Origin: Bordetella flabilis
GTDB lineage: Bacteria; Pseudomonadota; Gammaproteobacteria; Burkholderiales; Burkholderiaceae_B
Direction: 5' to 3'
DNA: 64,000 nucleotides
Assembly (NCBI RefSeq): GCF_001676725.1
Contig: NZ_CP016172.1
Coordinates: 2,480,001-2,544,000 of the forward strand
Of the stretch, positions 25,552-33,850 are shown one piece after another; the stretch's first letter is position 1; each line of letters starts with the position of its first letter. The notes beneath the pieces are model-generated. The model did no database searches. It saw nothing but the letters and a program-made list of their open reading frames with translations, and was not told the DNA's origin. The position numbers and the translations under genes were made by a program.

Positions 25552-26241
25552 GTGCTTGTCGTCGAGGACGTGCACAAGTCATTCGGGACCGCGCAGGGCA
25601 GCCTGCCGGTGCTGCGCGGGGCGGACCTGCGGCTGGAAACCGGGACGAGCGTGGCGCTGATGGGCGAATCCGGCAGCGGCAAGAGCACGTTGCTGCACCT
25701 GGTCGCGGGCCTGGAACGTCCCGATAGCGGGCGCATCCTGATGGATGGGCAGCCCATCCACGATCGGGGCGAGGCGGAACTGGCGCGCTGGCGGCGCACC
25801 GGCATCGGCCTGGTCTTCCAGCAGTACAACCTCATCGGCAGCCTGGATGTCGCGGCCAATCTGGACTTCCAGGCGCGGCTGGCGGGGCGGCATGACGCCG
25901 CCTGGAGCGCGCGGCTGGCGCAGCGGCTGGGATTGGCGGCGCTATTGGACCGTTTTCCCGAGCAATTGTCGGGCGGGCAGCAGCAACGCGTGGCCATCGG
26001 CCGCGCGTTGGCGGGGCGGCCGCCGCTGGTGCTGGCGGATGAACCCACCGGCAGCCTGGACGAGGCCAGCAGCGATATCGTGCTGGACCTGCTGCTGGAG
26101 CTGGTGCATGAAGCCGGCGCCAGCCTGCTCATGGTGACACACAGCGCGCGGCTTGCCGGGCGCCTGGACCGTTGCCTGACGCTGCACCTGGGTCGTGTAC
26201 AGACTGGACGCACCGAGCCGGCATTGCGGCGGGAGGCCTGA
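25552..26241 (+). CDS. ABC transporter ATP-binding protein, LolD/MacB/AttE type
   Basis: A 229-residue ATPase of the family that partners with FtsX-like permeases. Walker A GESGSGKST is at 38-46, signature LSGGQQQRVAIGRAL follows, Walker B is VLADEPTGSLD (the TGSLD ending is typical of LolD/MacB), and the switch is VTHS. It begins with GTG after AGGAGAG. Its stop shares a base with the ATG of the permease gene (TGATG), so the two are coupled. Together with the permease and the lipoprotein it resembles the predicted AttEFGH system. It would use ATP to drive lipoprotein or lipid movement, or mechanical work on the periplasmic partner, rather than import. Confidence 0.92.
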   Translation: MLVVEDVHKSFGTAQGSLPVLRGADLRLETGTSVALMGESGSGKSTLLHLVAGLERPDSGRILMDGQPIHDRGEAELARWRRTGIGLVFQQYNLIGSLDVAANLDFQARLAGRHDAAWSARLAQRLGLAALLDRFPEQLSGGQQQRVAIGRALAGRPPLVLADEPTGSLDEASSDIVLDLLLELVHEAGASLLMVTHSARLAGRLDRCLTLHLGRVQTGRTEPALRREA

Positions 26242-28727
26242 TGCGGGTCGCCTTGCTTTGCCTGCGGGCGCTGCTGGGACATTGGCGGCGCCATCCCATG
26301 CAATGCGCCAGCATCGTCGGCGGCCTGTGGCTGGCGACAGCCTTGTGGAGCGGCGTGCAGGCGCTCAATGCACAGGCGCGCGCGGACTACGCGCGGGCCA
26401 GCGCGGTGCTGGCCGGACCCTCGCAGGGGCAGTGGGTGCCTCGCCAGGGTGATCGTCTCGACCAGGACGTGTATGTAAAGCTGCGCCGGGCGGGCCTGCC
26501 GGTGTCACCGTTATTGGAGGGCCGCCTGCGGTTTCCCGGGGACCCGCCGGCCACGGTCAACGTGCTGGGTATCGAGCCCTTGACCCTGCCGCCGGGCGCT
26601 GCGGTGGCGGGCCAGGCGGCCACGACGCTCGACCTGGACGCGTTTATCGGCATGCCGGGACAGGCCTGGGCGGGGCCGGATACGCTGCGGCGCCTGAACG
26701 CTCGGCCTGGGGATGCGCCCCATACGATGAATGGCGAGCGCCTGCCGCCCTTGCAATTGCGGTCACAGCTGGCGCCCGGCGTCCTCGTGATGGACATCGG
26801 CCACGCGCAACGGTTGCTGCATGCGGACGGGCAGGTGTCCCGGCTGTTGTTGCCGGCAGGAGTCAGCGGCCAGGCGGCGCAGCCACCCGCGGCATGGGCC
26901 AGTGTGCTGGCGCTGCGCACGCCCGAGGAGCGTGACGATCTGGATCGCATGACCCAGAGCTTCCATCTGAACCTCACCGCGCTCGGCATGCTGGCGTTCA
27001 TCGTCGGGCTGTTCATCGTGCACGCGGCGATCGGTCTTGCGCTGGAACAGCGCCGCGGCGTGCTGCGTACGCTGCGCGCCTGCGGCATAAGCTTGCGCGT
27101 CCTCGTCATGGCGCTGGCCGTGGAGCTGGGCGCGTTCGCCGTCGTGGGCGGATTGGCCGGCGTGGCGAGCGGGTATGTGCTGGCCGGGCTATTGCTGGGC
27201 GACGTCGCGGCCAGCCTGCGCGGCCTTTACGGCGCCGAGGTGTCGGGCCAGTTGAACCTGCCGCCGCAATGGTGGCTGGCCGGCATTGCAATGACGCTGC
27301 TGGGCGTGCTGGTTGCCGGCGCCGGCAGCCTGGTGCGCGCGGCGCGGCTGCCCTTGCTGGCGCTGGCGCGGCCGGAAGCCTGGCGCGCGGCCCAGGCGGT
27401 GTGGCTGCGGCGCCAGACGGTGCTGGCCGGGCTGCTGGCCTTGGTCGCCGCCGCCAGCGGGTGGTGGGGCGACAGCCTGGCCAGCGCCTTCGCGATGCAG
27501 GCAGCTTTGCTGCTCGCGGCGGCCTTGCTGCTGCCGGCGTTGCTGGACGCCGTGCTGGCGTGGGCCGCGCGCCTGGCGCAGGGGCCGCTGGCGGGATGGT
27601 TCGTCGCGGACAGCCGCCAGCAATTGCCTGCATTGAGCCTGGCCTTGATGGCCTTGCTCCTGGCCTTGGCGGCCAGCGTCGGTGTAGGCAGCATGACGGA
27701 AGGTTTTCGCAAGACTTTCCTGGGCTGGCTCGACCAGCGCCTGTCCGCCGACGTGTACCTGAATGCCCGCGATACCGCGCAGGGCCTCGATGCCATGCGG
27801 TGGCTGCAGCAACGATCCGATATGCGCGCGGTGTTGCCGCAGTGGCGGGCGATGCTGCATGTGGGGGGATGGCCCGTGGAGATGCAAGGGGTCGAAGATC
27901 ATCCTGAAACCCGCCGGCAATGGCCGCTGCTGGCGCGCATGGAGGACGCCTGGCCGCGTGTGGCGGCGGGGCAGGGCGTGATGATCAGCGAACAGTTGGG
28001 GCGGCGCCTGCAACTGCGCGTGGGGGACGCCCTGTCCTTGCCCGGGTCGTCGGCCGCCGGCGCGCCGCCGCGGTTTACCGTGGTGGGGCTGTACGCCGAT
28101 TACGGCAATCCCAAGGGGCACATCCTGATGCAGGCGGACGTCCTGCGCCGGTACTGGCCGCAAGCGCAATTGCGCAGCCTGAATCTGTACCTGGAGCCGG
28201 CCCACGCCGCCGGCTTGCGCGAGGCGCTGGAGCGCCGCTACGGCGCGGATGGCATGCAGGTAGTGGAGCAGGCGTCGCTCAAGCAATGGTCCACGCAGGT
28301 GTTCGAGCGCACGTTCGCCGCCACCGGCGCGCTCAACACCCTGACGCTGGGGGTGGCCGGCATTGCGCTGTTCATCAGCCTGCTTACCTTGGGCCAGAGC
28401 CGGCTTGCCCAACTGGCGCCGCTGTGGGCCGTGGGCGTGCAGCGCTCCAGGCTGGCGGCGCTGGCGCTGGCGCAGACGCTGATGTTGTCGCTGCTGACGG
28501 TGCTGCTGGCGATGCCGCTCGGCATCCTGCTGGCGTGGTGCCTGGTGGCGGTGGTCAATGTGCAGGCCTTCGGCTGGCGGCTGCCCTTGTACGTATCGAC
28601 CGGGCAACTGCTGCAACTGGGCGTGCTGGGGCTGATGACCAGCCTGCTGGCGGCGGCATGGCCGATGTGGCAATTGTGGCGGCGCCAGCCCGCCGACCTG
28701 TTGAGGCAGTTCGCCGATGAAGCCTAG
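26241..28727 (+). CDS. FtsX-domain ABC transporter permease (AttF/AttG-like, double-length)
   Basis: An 828-residue inner-membrane protein. An N-terminal membrane segment (about 15-40) precedes a large periplasmic region. A first group of membrane helices (about 250-400) carries an FtsX domain, followed by a hydrophobic middle, a second periplasmic domain and a final FtsX helix group (about 690-820). It thus looks like two FtsX permeases joined in one chain, which suits a single ATPase partner. The ATG is on the stop codon of the ATPase gene. The 3' end overlaps the lipoprotein gene by 11 bases. The cargo is unknown. Confidence 0.88.
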   Translation: MRVALLCLRALLGHWRRHPMQCASIVGGLWLATALWSGVQALNAQARADYARASAVLAGPSQGQWVPRQGDRLDQDVYVKLRRAGLPVSPLLEGRLRFPGDPPATVNVLGIEPLTLPPGAAVAGQAATTLDLDAFIGMPGQAWAGPDTLRRLNARPGDAPHTMNGERLPPLQLRSQLAPGVLVMDIGHAQRLLHADGQVSRLLLPAGVSGQAAQPPAAWASVLALRTPEERDDLDRMTQSFHLNLTALGMLAFIVGLFIVHAAIGLALEQRRGVLRTLRACGISLRVLVMALAVELGAFAVVGGLAGVASGYVLAGLLLGDVAASLRGLYGAEVSGQLNLPPQWWLAGIAMTLLGVLVAGAGSLVRAARLPLLALARPEAWRAAQAVWLRRQTVLAGLLALVAAASGWWGDSLASAFAMQAALLLAAALLLPALLDAVLAWAARLAQGPLAGWFVADSRQQLPALSLALMALLLALAASVGVGSMTEGFRKTFLGWLDQRLSADVYLNARDTAQGLDAMRWLQQRSDMRAVLPQWRAMLHVGGWPVEMQGVEDHPETRRQWPLLARMEDAWPRVAAGQGVMISEQLGRRLQLRVGDALSLPGSSAAGAPPRFTVVGLYADYGNPKGHILMQADVLRRYWPQAQLRSLNLYLEPAHAAGLREALERRYGADGMQVVEQASLKQWSTQVFERTFAATGALNTLTLGVAGIALFISLLTLGQSRLAQLAPLWAVGVQRSRLAALALAQTLMLSLLTVLLAMPLGILLAWCLVAVVNVQAFGWRLPLYVSTGQLLQLGVLGLMTSLLAAAWPMWQLWRRQPADLLRQFADEA

Positions 28728-29790
28728 TACCTGCCTGGGGCTGTGCCTGCTCTTGCTGCTGGGTGCCTGCGATGACACCACGGCCCCGCCCAGCGCCGGC
28801 TATGCCGGCCTGGGTCGCGACGCCGACGCCTACGCGCAGGTCCGGCGCGGCCACGCCCTGCAGTTCCCCGCGGATCATGGACCCCATGATGGTTATCGCA
28901 TCGAATGGTGGTACGTCACCGCGAATCTGAAAGACGAAACCGGTCGTGATTGGGGCGTCCAATGGACCTTGTTCCGTTCCGCATTGCGTCCGGGGCCGGA
29001 AGCGCCAGGCTGGGGCAGCCCCAATCTGTGGATGGGCCACGCCGCCCTGACGAATGCGGACGGCCATGTCTTCGCGGAAAAGCTGGCGCGTGGCGGCATC
29101 GGTCAGGCCGGCGCGCAGGCGGTGCCGTTCCACGCCTGGATCGACGACTGGTCCTTGCGCGGCGTGGACGGCGCGGGCGTGGACCGCCTGACGATGCAAG
29201 CCGGCGCTTCCGGCTTTCGCTATCGGCTGGAACTGGTCAGCCAGGGTCCTTTGGTGCTGCATGGCGAGGCCGGCTATAGCGAAAAGTCGGGGCAGGGCCA
29301 GGCCTCGTACTACTACAGCCAGCCTTTCTATCGCGTCAGCGGCGAAATCGAAACCGCGGGCCGGCGCCACAGCGTCGAAGGAACGGCCTGGCTGGACCGC
29401 GAGTGGAGCAGCCAGCCACTGTCGGCCGGCCAGAAGGGCTGGGATTGGTTTTCGCTGCATCTGGCCGACGGCGCCCGCCTGATGGTGTTCCAGGTGCGGC
29501 AGGCCGACGGCGAGCCGTATCGCGCCGGGACCTGGGTCGGCAAGGACGGGCGTTCCGTGGCCTTGCGCGGTGCGCAGATCCAGCTGGCGCCATTGGCATG
29601 GACCGCGCAGCAGGAGGGCCGCCGCCTGCCCACGCAGTGGCGGGTGCAGGTGCCCGATCATGGCGTCGACGTCACGGTGCAGGCCATCCAGCCGCGCGCC
29701 TGGATGGCCACCACGTTTCCCTATTGGGAAGGACCCGTGCGTATGGTGTCCGGCGATGGGGGCGGCTACCTGGAGATGACCGGGTATTGA
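28717..29790 (+). CDS. AttH/CrtC-type (lipocalin-like) lipoprotein
   Basis: A 357-residue lipoprotein. The signal ends in the lipobox LLGAC, with the lipidated Cys at 18. Asp at the next position (D19) is the inner-membrane retention signal known from E. coli. The mature part has the paired beta-barrel domains of the carotenoid-hydratase/AttH family, with the diagnostic HDGYRIEWWYVTANL near 57-71 and the WLDREWSSQPL motif in the second half. It is translated from inside the end of the permease gene and so belongs to the same ABC system. Family members may bind lipids or hydrate polyenes; no carotenoid genes are nearby, so the AttEFGH role is more likely. Confidence 0.9.
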   Translation: MKPSTCLGLCLLLLLGACDDTTAPPSAGYAGLGRDADAYAQVRRGHALQFPADHGPHDGYRIEWWYVTANLKDETGRDWGVQWTLFRSALRPGPEAPGWGSPNLWMGHAALTNADGHVFAEKLARGGIGQAGAQAVPFHAWIDDWSLRGVDGAGVDRLTMQAGASGFRYRLELVSQGPLVLHGEAGYSEKSGQGQASYYYSQPFYRVSGEIETAGRRHSVEGTAWLDREWSSQPLSAGQKGWDWFSLHLADGARLMVFQVRQADGEPYRAGTWVGKDGRSVALRGAQIQLAPLAWTAQQEGRRLPTQWRVQVPDHGVDVTVQAIQPRAWMATTFPYWEGPVRMVSGDGGGYLEMTGY

Positions 29791-29810
29791 CGCGGACGCC
29801 GTGTCCGCGT
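29790..29810 (+). terminator. Candidate terminator hairpin after the AttH-like gene
   Basis: A perfect eight-base stem, ACGCGGAC (29790-29797) with GTCCGCGT (29803-29810), and a five-base loop begins at the last base of the stop codon. GAGGGAATAAAG follows instead of a U tract, so intrinsic termination would be weak. It may mark the 3' end of the ABC operon or separate it from the AraC gene. Confidence 0.45.
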
Positions 29811-29896
29811 GAGGGAATAAAGCGTCGCGCCACGTGTTCTCGCTTGGTAACCGCCACATCGCAAGGGGTGGCCGGAGCAAGATCACGGAGGCCGTG

Positions 29897-30859
29897 TTGA
29901 AAGAGGAAATCCTGGTACTGGACTGGAATGGCGATAGCCATGACCGGGCGGACTGGCTCGAGCAGATGGCCGTCCAGGCCGGCATGGCGGGACAGGTGGA
30001 CGCCACGCGCGCCAACGGGGCGACGATACAGGGCTGGCAGCTTGGCTCCATCGGGGTTGTGCAAGCCCGGATGTCCGGCATCTGCCTGACGCCGCTGCGC
30101 GTCGGCGCGCAGGCGCAGCACGAGGAATTCCTTTACCTGAAAATTTTGACGCAGGGCAGGCTGAGCGTGACGCAGCATGGCGAGACCGTCACCCTGGCCG
30201 CCGGTACGGCCGTACTCATCGACCCCGCCTGGGCATTCGAAGAGGACTTCGGCGATGGCGCCGCGTTGACCGTGATGCGGATTCCGCGGCAGGCATTGCG
30301 CGCCCGGGGCTTGCAGCATGCCTTGAGCCGGCCCGTCATCCCGGATGTCCAGCGTGCCGACCAGGCGGCCGTACGTGACTTTGCGTTGTTCGTCGCCGGC
30401 CTGGGTCCCGGACCGAGTCCCGCGCTGCGCCGGCAATTGGGCGAACAATGCCTCGATGTGCTGGATGTGCTGCTGGACGACGGACGACGGCGCAGCATGG
30501 CCCGCGGCCCGGAGGCCACGCTGTTGCGTGCGAAGCGCATCATCGCGCGCAGTGTCGGCGATTCCAGCTTGACCATCGGCCGTCTGGCGGCCGAACTGAA
30601 CGTATCGTCCAACTACCTGGGACGCCTGTTCAAGCGCGACGGCACATCGGTGATGCGTTACGTCGGCGCGGTGCGCCTGGAGCACGCCGCCCGCCTGCTG
30701 CGCGAAGTGCCACGGCGGCCGATGCAGATACAGGAGATCGCCTACCGGTGCGGCTATGTATCGCTGGCGCACTTCAGCCGGGCCTACAAGCAAAGGTTCG
30801 GCATGTCCCCGCGCGCGGCCGTCGACGCGGCGGCGCGGGGGACGCTTACTCCGGCTTGA
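29897..30859 (+). CDS. AraC-family transcriptional regulator
   Basis: A 320-residue regulator. Residues about 1-190 form a cupin-like sensor domain (QHGETVTLAAGTAVLIDP). Residues about 215-315 form the double helix-turn-helix, with LTIGRLAAELNVSSNYLGR, MQIQEIAYRCGYVSLAHFSR and the AraC tail FGMSPRAAV. I chose the TTG at 29897 because GGAGG lies five bases upstream; a GTG at 29894 and a GTG at 29834 are alternatives without a good ribosome site. It converges on the first Bug gene, and their ends overlap by 14 bases. It may control the AttEFGH-like operon upstream; this is only suggested by adjacency. Confidence 0.9.
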   Translation: MKEEILVLDWNGDSHDRADWLEQMAVQAGMAGQVDATRANGATIQGWQLGSIGVVQARMSGICLTPLRVGAQAQHEEFLYLKILTQGRLSVTQHGETVTLAAGTAVLIDPAWAFEEDFGDGAALTVMRIPRQALRARGLQHALSRPVIPDVQRADQAAVRDFALFVAGLGPGPSPALRRQLGEQCLDVLDVLLDDGRRRSMARGPEATLLRAKRIIARSVGDSSLTIGRLAAELNVSSNYLGRLFKRDGTSVMRYVGAVRLEHAARLLREVPRRPMQIQEIAYRCGYVSLAHFSRAYKQRFGMSPRAAVDAAARGTLTPA

Positions 30860-31856
30860 TGCCGGCCTCGCGCACGATGCGCTGCCAGCGCGCCGCTTCC
30901 TGCGCGACCAGCTTTGCATAGTCGGCGCTGGAGCGATATGCCGCTTCCGCGCCCTGGGCCTTCAGGCGTTCGAGCAACGCCGGCTCCTGCATGGCCTTGC
31001 TCGCCGCCTCCTGCAGGCGTTCGACGACCTGCGGCGGCGTACCGGCGGGCGCGTGCAATCCAACCCAGCCGAACACCGTGGCTTGGGGATAGCCGAGCTC
31101 GGTGACGGTGGGCACGTCCGGCAGCAGGCCGATACGCTCCGGACTGGTGACCGCCAGCGCGCGCAGCTTGCCGGCCTGTACCTGCGGCAGCGCGGCGGGC
31201 AGCGAAGGCGTGGCCACCTGGGCTTCGCCGCTGACGGCCGCAAGCAGCGCGGGGCCCGCACCCTTGTAGGGAATGTGCGTCCATTGAAGGCCTGTTTCCA
31301 GGCGCAGCGCTTCGCCGGCGAGGTGCAGCGGCGACCCTATGCCGCCCGAACTGAAATTGATCTTGCCCGGTTCGCGTTTCGTGAGGGCGATCAGTTCGGC
31401 CAGGCTGTGCGCCTTCAGCGCCGGGTTGACCACCAGCAGATGCGGGACGGTGACAAAGAGCGCCACCGCCTCCAGATCCTTCACGGGATTCACCGGCATG
31501 CCGGGATACAGGCTGGGCGCGGTCGCGACGCTGGCGTCGCTCACCAGCAAGGTGTAGCCGTCCGGCGTGGCGCGCGCGACGTAGGCCATGGCCGTCTGGC
31601 CTCCGGCCCCCGCCTTGTTCTCCACCACGATGGACTGCCCGAGCTGCGCGGCCATGGCCTGCGCGGCGTGTCGCGCGACCACGTCGGTGGTGCCGCCGGG
31701 CGGATAGGGCACGACCCAGGTGATGGGACGTTCGGGATAGGCGGCATGCGCAGCCTGTACGCCGCAGCACAGGGCCACCGTGGCCAGGATGCGCGGCGTG
31801 TTCGCGATGAAGGTACGTAGGGCCCGGGCCGACCGGGATGCGCGAGCGTCGTTCAT
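30846..31856 (-). CDS. Bug-family (TctC-like) periplasmic substrate-binding protein
   Basis: A 336-residue secreted protein. It has a long N-terminal signal (arginine-rich start, hydrophobic ILATVALCCGVQAAHA, cleavage before AYPERP). The mature N terminus carries the Bug hallmark PITWVVPYPPGGTTDVVAR. The fold is that of tripartite-tricarboxylate-transporter binders, which capture carboxylates. The ATG at 31856 has AGGGGAC upstream; the frame is open far beyond it because the next gene is read in another frame. No TctA/TctB membrane genes are in the window, which is usual in Bordetella, where orphan Bug genes abound. Its ligand is unknown; the adjoining catabolic genes suggest a small carboxylic acid. 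Confidence 0.93.
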   Translation of the reverse strand: MNDARASRSARALRTFIANTPRILATVALCCGVQAAHAAYPERPITWVVPYPPGGTTDVVARHAAQAMAAQLGQSIVVENKAGAGGQTAMAYVARATPDGYTLLVSDASVATAPSLYPGMPVNPVKDLEAVALFVTVPHLLVVNPALKAHSLAELIALTKREPGKINFSSGGIGSPLHLAGEALRLETGLQWTHIPYKGAGPALLAAVSGEAQVATPSLPAALPQVQAGKLRALAVTSPERIGLLPDVPTVTELGYPQATVFGWVGLHAPAGTPPQVVERLQEAASKAMQEPALLERLKAQGAEAAYRSSADYAKLVAQEAARWQRIVREAGIKPE

Positions 31857-32002
31857 GTTGTCCCCTTGTTCCATGGCGCGTGCCGACGGGCTTCGCGCCT
31901 TTGGTGTTCCATGCGATGCAGCTTGCCGGGACCGCTGCCGCCCCGCGGATGCCGGCGCACCGCGCGGTCCCGGGGACGATTGCGGCATCCCGGCATGCGG
32001 CC

Positions 32003-32701
32003 TCATGGTCCGGATACTTCGTACAGCAGGGCGTACACGCCGTAAGCGTCTTCCGTCCAGCCTGCCTGGGCCAGCGCGGCGGCGGAAAGCACGGTCGACC
32101 TCAATGTTCGCAGGTCCCGCTCGCGCGTCGCTTCGACCAGGACGGCGTGGTCCACATAGCCGTCGGATAGCCCCGTCACGCGCACGGCGTCCATTCGGGC
32201 GCGGACCTGCGGGTCCGCCTCCAGCCAGTGCGCGCCCACGATGCCATGTTCCGTGGCCAGCCGCGACAGGCATTCCGCAAGCCAGGCGCGCGCCGTCGCG
32301 GCGTGTCCGCCGCTGTCCTGGCCGTCGCCCGGTGTGGCGATGCGCAGGCGCAGGCTGGCCACGACGGCGCCCAGGCCGCGCCCGTGCGTATCGCGCACCT
32401 GGAAGGTGTTGCGCACGACATTCGAGAAACCGGCGCGTATCCGCTTGGACTGTTCGCTGATGCTGCCGACCAGGGCGAGATAGCCCGGGCTGGCCAGGGC
32501 GTCCGGCGTATCGGCTTCGAACAGGGTCAGGTAGCGGGGCGCGCCTTCCAGCGCGTCGAAGCGACGCGCCCGGCGATAGCCGCCGATGTCGATGCGTTCG
32601 GGCATGTGCTCGACGATGTACCAGGCGTCCGTCTCGCGGTCCAGGGCCGGGTCGACGTCTATCCACAGCGCCAGGGCGCCGGTTCCCATCAATGCTGCCA
32701 T
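32003..32701 (-). CDS. EthD/ABM-like (DUF4286-type) hypothetical protein
   Basis: A 232-residue cytoplasmic protein with a dimeric alpha-beta barrel flavour. It has two similar halves, the first around WIDVDPALDRETDAWYIVEH (aspartate and histidine in the EthD-like position) and the second around DHAVLVEATRERDLR. Proteins of this type often sit beside Bug binders and MmgE/PrpD genes and may assist degradation of small aromatic or aliphatic acids. The ATG at 32701 has AAGGAAAT upstream. It lies between the two Bug genes in the same orientation. No function beyond the fold is claimed. Confidence 0.75.
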   Translation of the reverse strand: MAALMGTGALALWIDVDPALDRETDAWYIVEHMPERIDIGGYRRARRFDALEGAPRYLTLFEADTPDALASPGYLALVGSISEQSKRIRAGFSNVVRNTFQVRDTHGRGLGAVVASLRLRIATPGDGQDSGGHAATARAWLAECLSRLATEHGIVGAHWLEADPQVRARMDAVRVTGLSDGYVDHAVLVEATRERDLRTLRSTVLSAAALAQAGWTEDAYGVYALLYEVSGP

Positions 32702-32808
32702 TGGGTATTTCCTTCCAAGGATCCAAAGGATGCGGCCACGTCGCTGGGCCGATACTTACATCGGCGCTTCATACATGGGCGGCTCACGCATGATTTCCCC
32801 ATGCGGCG

Positions 32809-33783
32809 TCAATCGACCTTGATTCCGGCTTTCTTGATGAGGCCGGACCAGCGCGCGTAATCGGCGCGGATGACCGCCGCGAAGGCCTGCGGCGGGGTGT
32901 ACAGCGGTTCCGCGCCGACGGCGGCCAGCTTGTTGCGGATATCGGGATCATCCACCGCCTGCTTCAGCGCCTGCGCTAGCCGCTCTACCACCGCCGCCGG
33001 CGTGCCCGCGGGGGCCAGCACGCCGTTCCACGTCGTCACGACCAAACCCGGCAGGCCGGCTTCGCGGGCGGTAGGCACGTCGGGCAACGTCGGCGAACGG
33101 CTTTCCCCGGTGACGGCCAGTGCGCGTAGCTTGCCGCCCTTGATCAATGCCACCGCGGATGGCAGGGTCGCGAACATCGCGTCCACGTGGCCGCCCGTCA
33201 GGTCCACCAGCGCGGGACCGCCGCCTTTGTACGGGATGTGCACGACCTGCACATTGGCCTGGTTCTGATAGAGCTCCGCGGTCAGGTGATTGGTGCTGCC
33301 CTGGCCCGAGGAGGCGAAAGTCAGGCTCTTGGGCTTGGCCTGTGCCTGCGCCGTCAGGTCCGCCAGCCGCGTGGCCTTCACCGTCGGTCCGGTCACCAGC
33401 ACATTGGGGAACTGGGCGACGATGGCTACCGGCGCGAAATCGCGTGTCGGGTCGTAGGGCAGGGCGCTGTACAGCGTCGGGCTCATCGCGATTTCGTTGG
33501 TGGTCCCGAACAACAGGGTGTAGCCGTCCGGCGCGGCGTGCGCGACGTAGGCGCCTCCGATGGTCCCGGTGGCGCCGCCGCGGTTCTCCACGATTACCGG
33601 CTGCCCCAGGGCGTTCGCCAGTTTCTCCGCGACGGGCCGCGCGATGATATCGGCCACCCCGCCCGGCGGAAACGGCACCACCAGGTGGATGGGCTTGTCC
33701 GGATAGGTCTGGGCCAGCGTGGCCAAGGGAAAGAGCAGCGCGGCCGCCAGCCATGCGGCGCGCCGGAATGTGTGTCCGCCCAT
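32809..33783 (-). CDS. Bug-family (TctC-like) periplasmic substrate-binding protein
   Basis: A 324-residue Bug protein with a signal peptide ending LFPLATLA before QTYPDKP. The family motif PIHLVVPFPPGGVADIIAR follows at the mature start, and GGAYVAHAAPDGYTLLFG is the conserved second ligand loop. The ATG at 33783 follows AGGAGAC; an in-frame start 18 codons earlier lacks a site. It is clearly a paralogue of the Bug protein at 30846-31856, with the same domain plan but much different sequence, so they probably bind different carboxylates. It follows the MmgE/PrpD gene by 67 bases and likely belongs to its operon. Confidence 0.93.
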   Translation of the reverse strand: MGGHTFRRAAWLAAALLFPLATLAQTYPDKPIHLVVPFPPGGVADIIARPVAEKLANALGQPVIVENRGGATGTIGGAYVAHAAPDGYTLLFGTTNEIAMSPTLYSALPYDPTRDFAPVAIVAQFPNVLVTGPTVKATRLADLTAQAQAKPKSLTFASSGQGSTNHLTAELYQNQANVQVVHIPYKGGGPALVDLTGGHVDAMFATLPSAVALIKGGKLRALAVTGESRSPTLPDVPTAREAGLPGLVVTTWNGVLAPAGTPAAVVERLAQALKQAVDDPDIRNKLAAVGAEPLYTPPQAFAAVIRADYARWSGLIKKAGIKVD

Positions 33784-33850
33784 GTGTTGTCTCCTGTTCG
33801 GCGTGGTCGCCGATCGTTGTGGTGTGGAACTGCGCACCCTGCGGCGTCGG

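Noticed and set aside
31959..31968. Palindrome ACCGCGCGGT downstream of the EthD-like gene
   Set aside because: Short all-GC palindromes of this type are expected by chance here; not placed at a promoter.
30846..32726. A 626-codon frame suggesting a large fusion before the Bug protein
   Set aside because: The upstream part is the shadow of the EthD-like gene; a signal peptide and ribosome site mark the Bug start at 31856.
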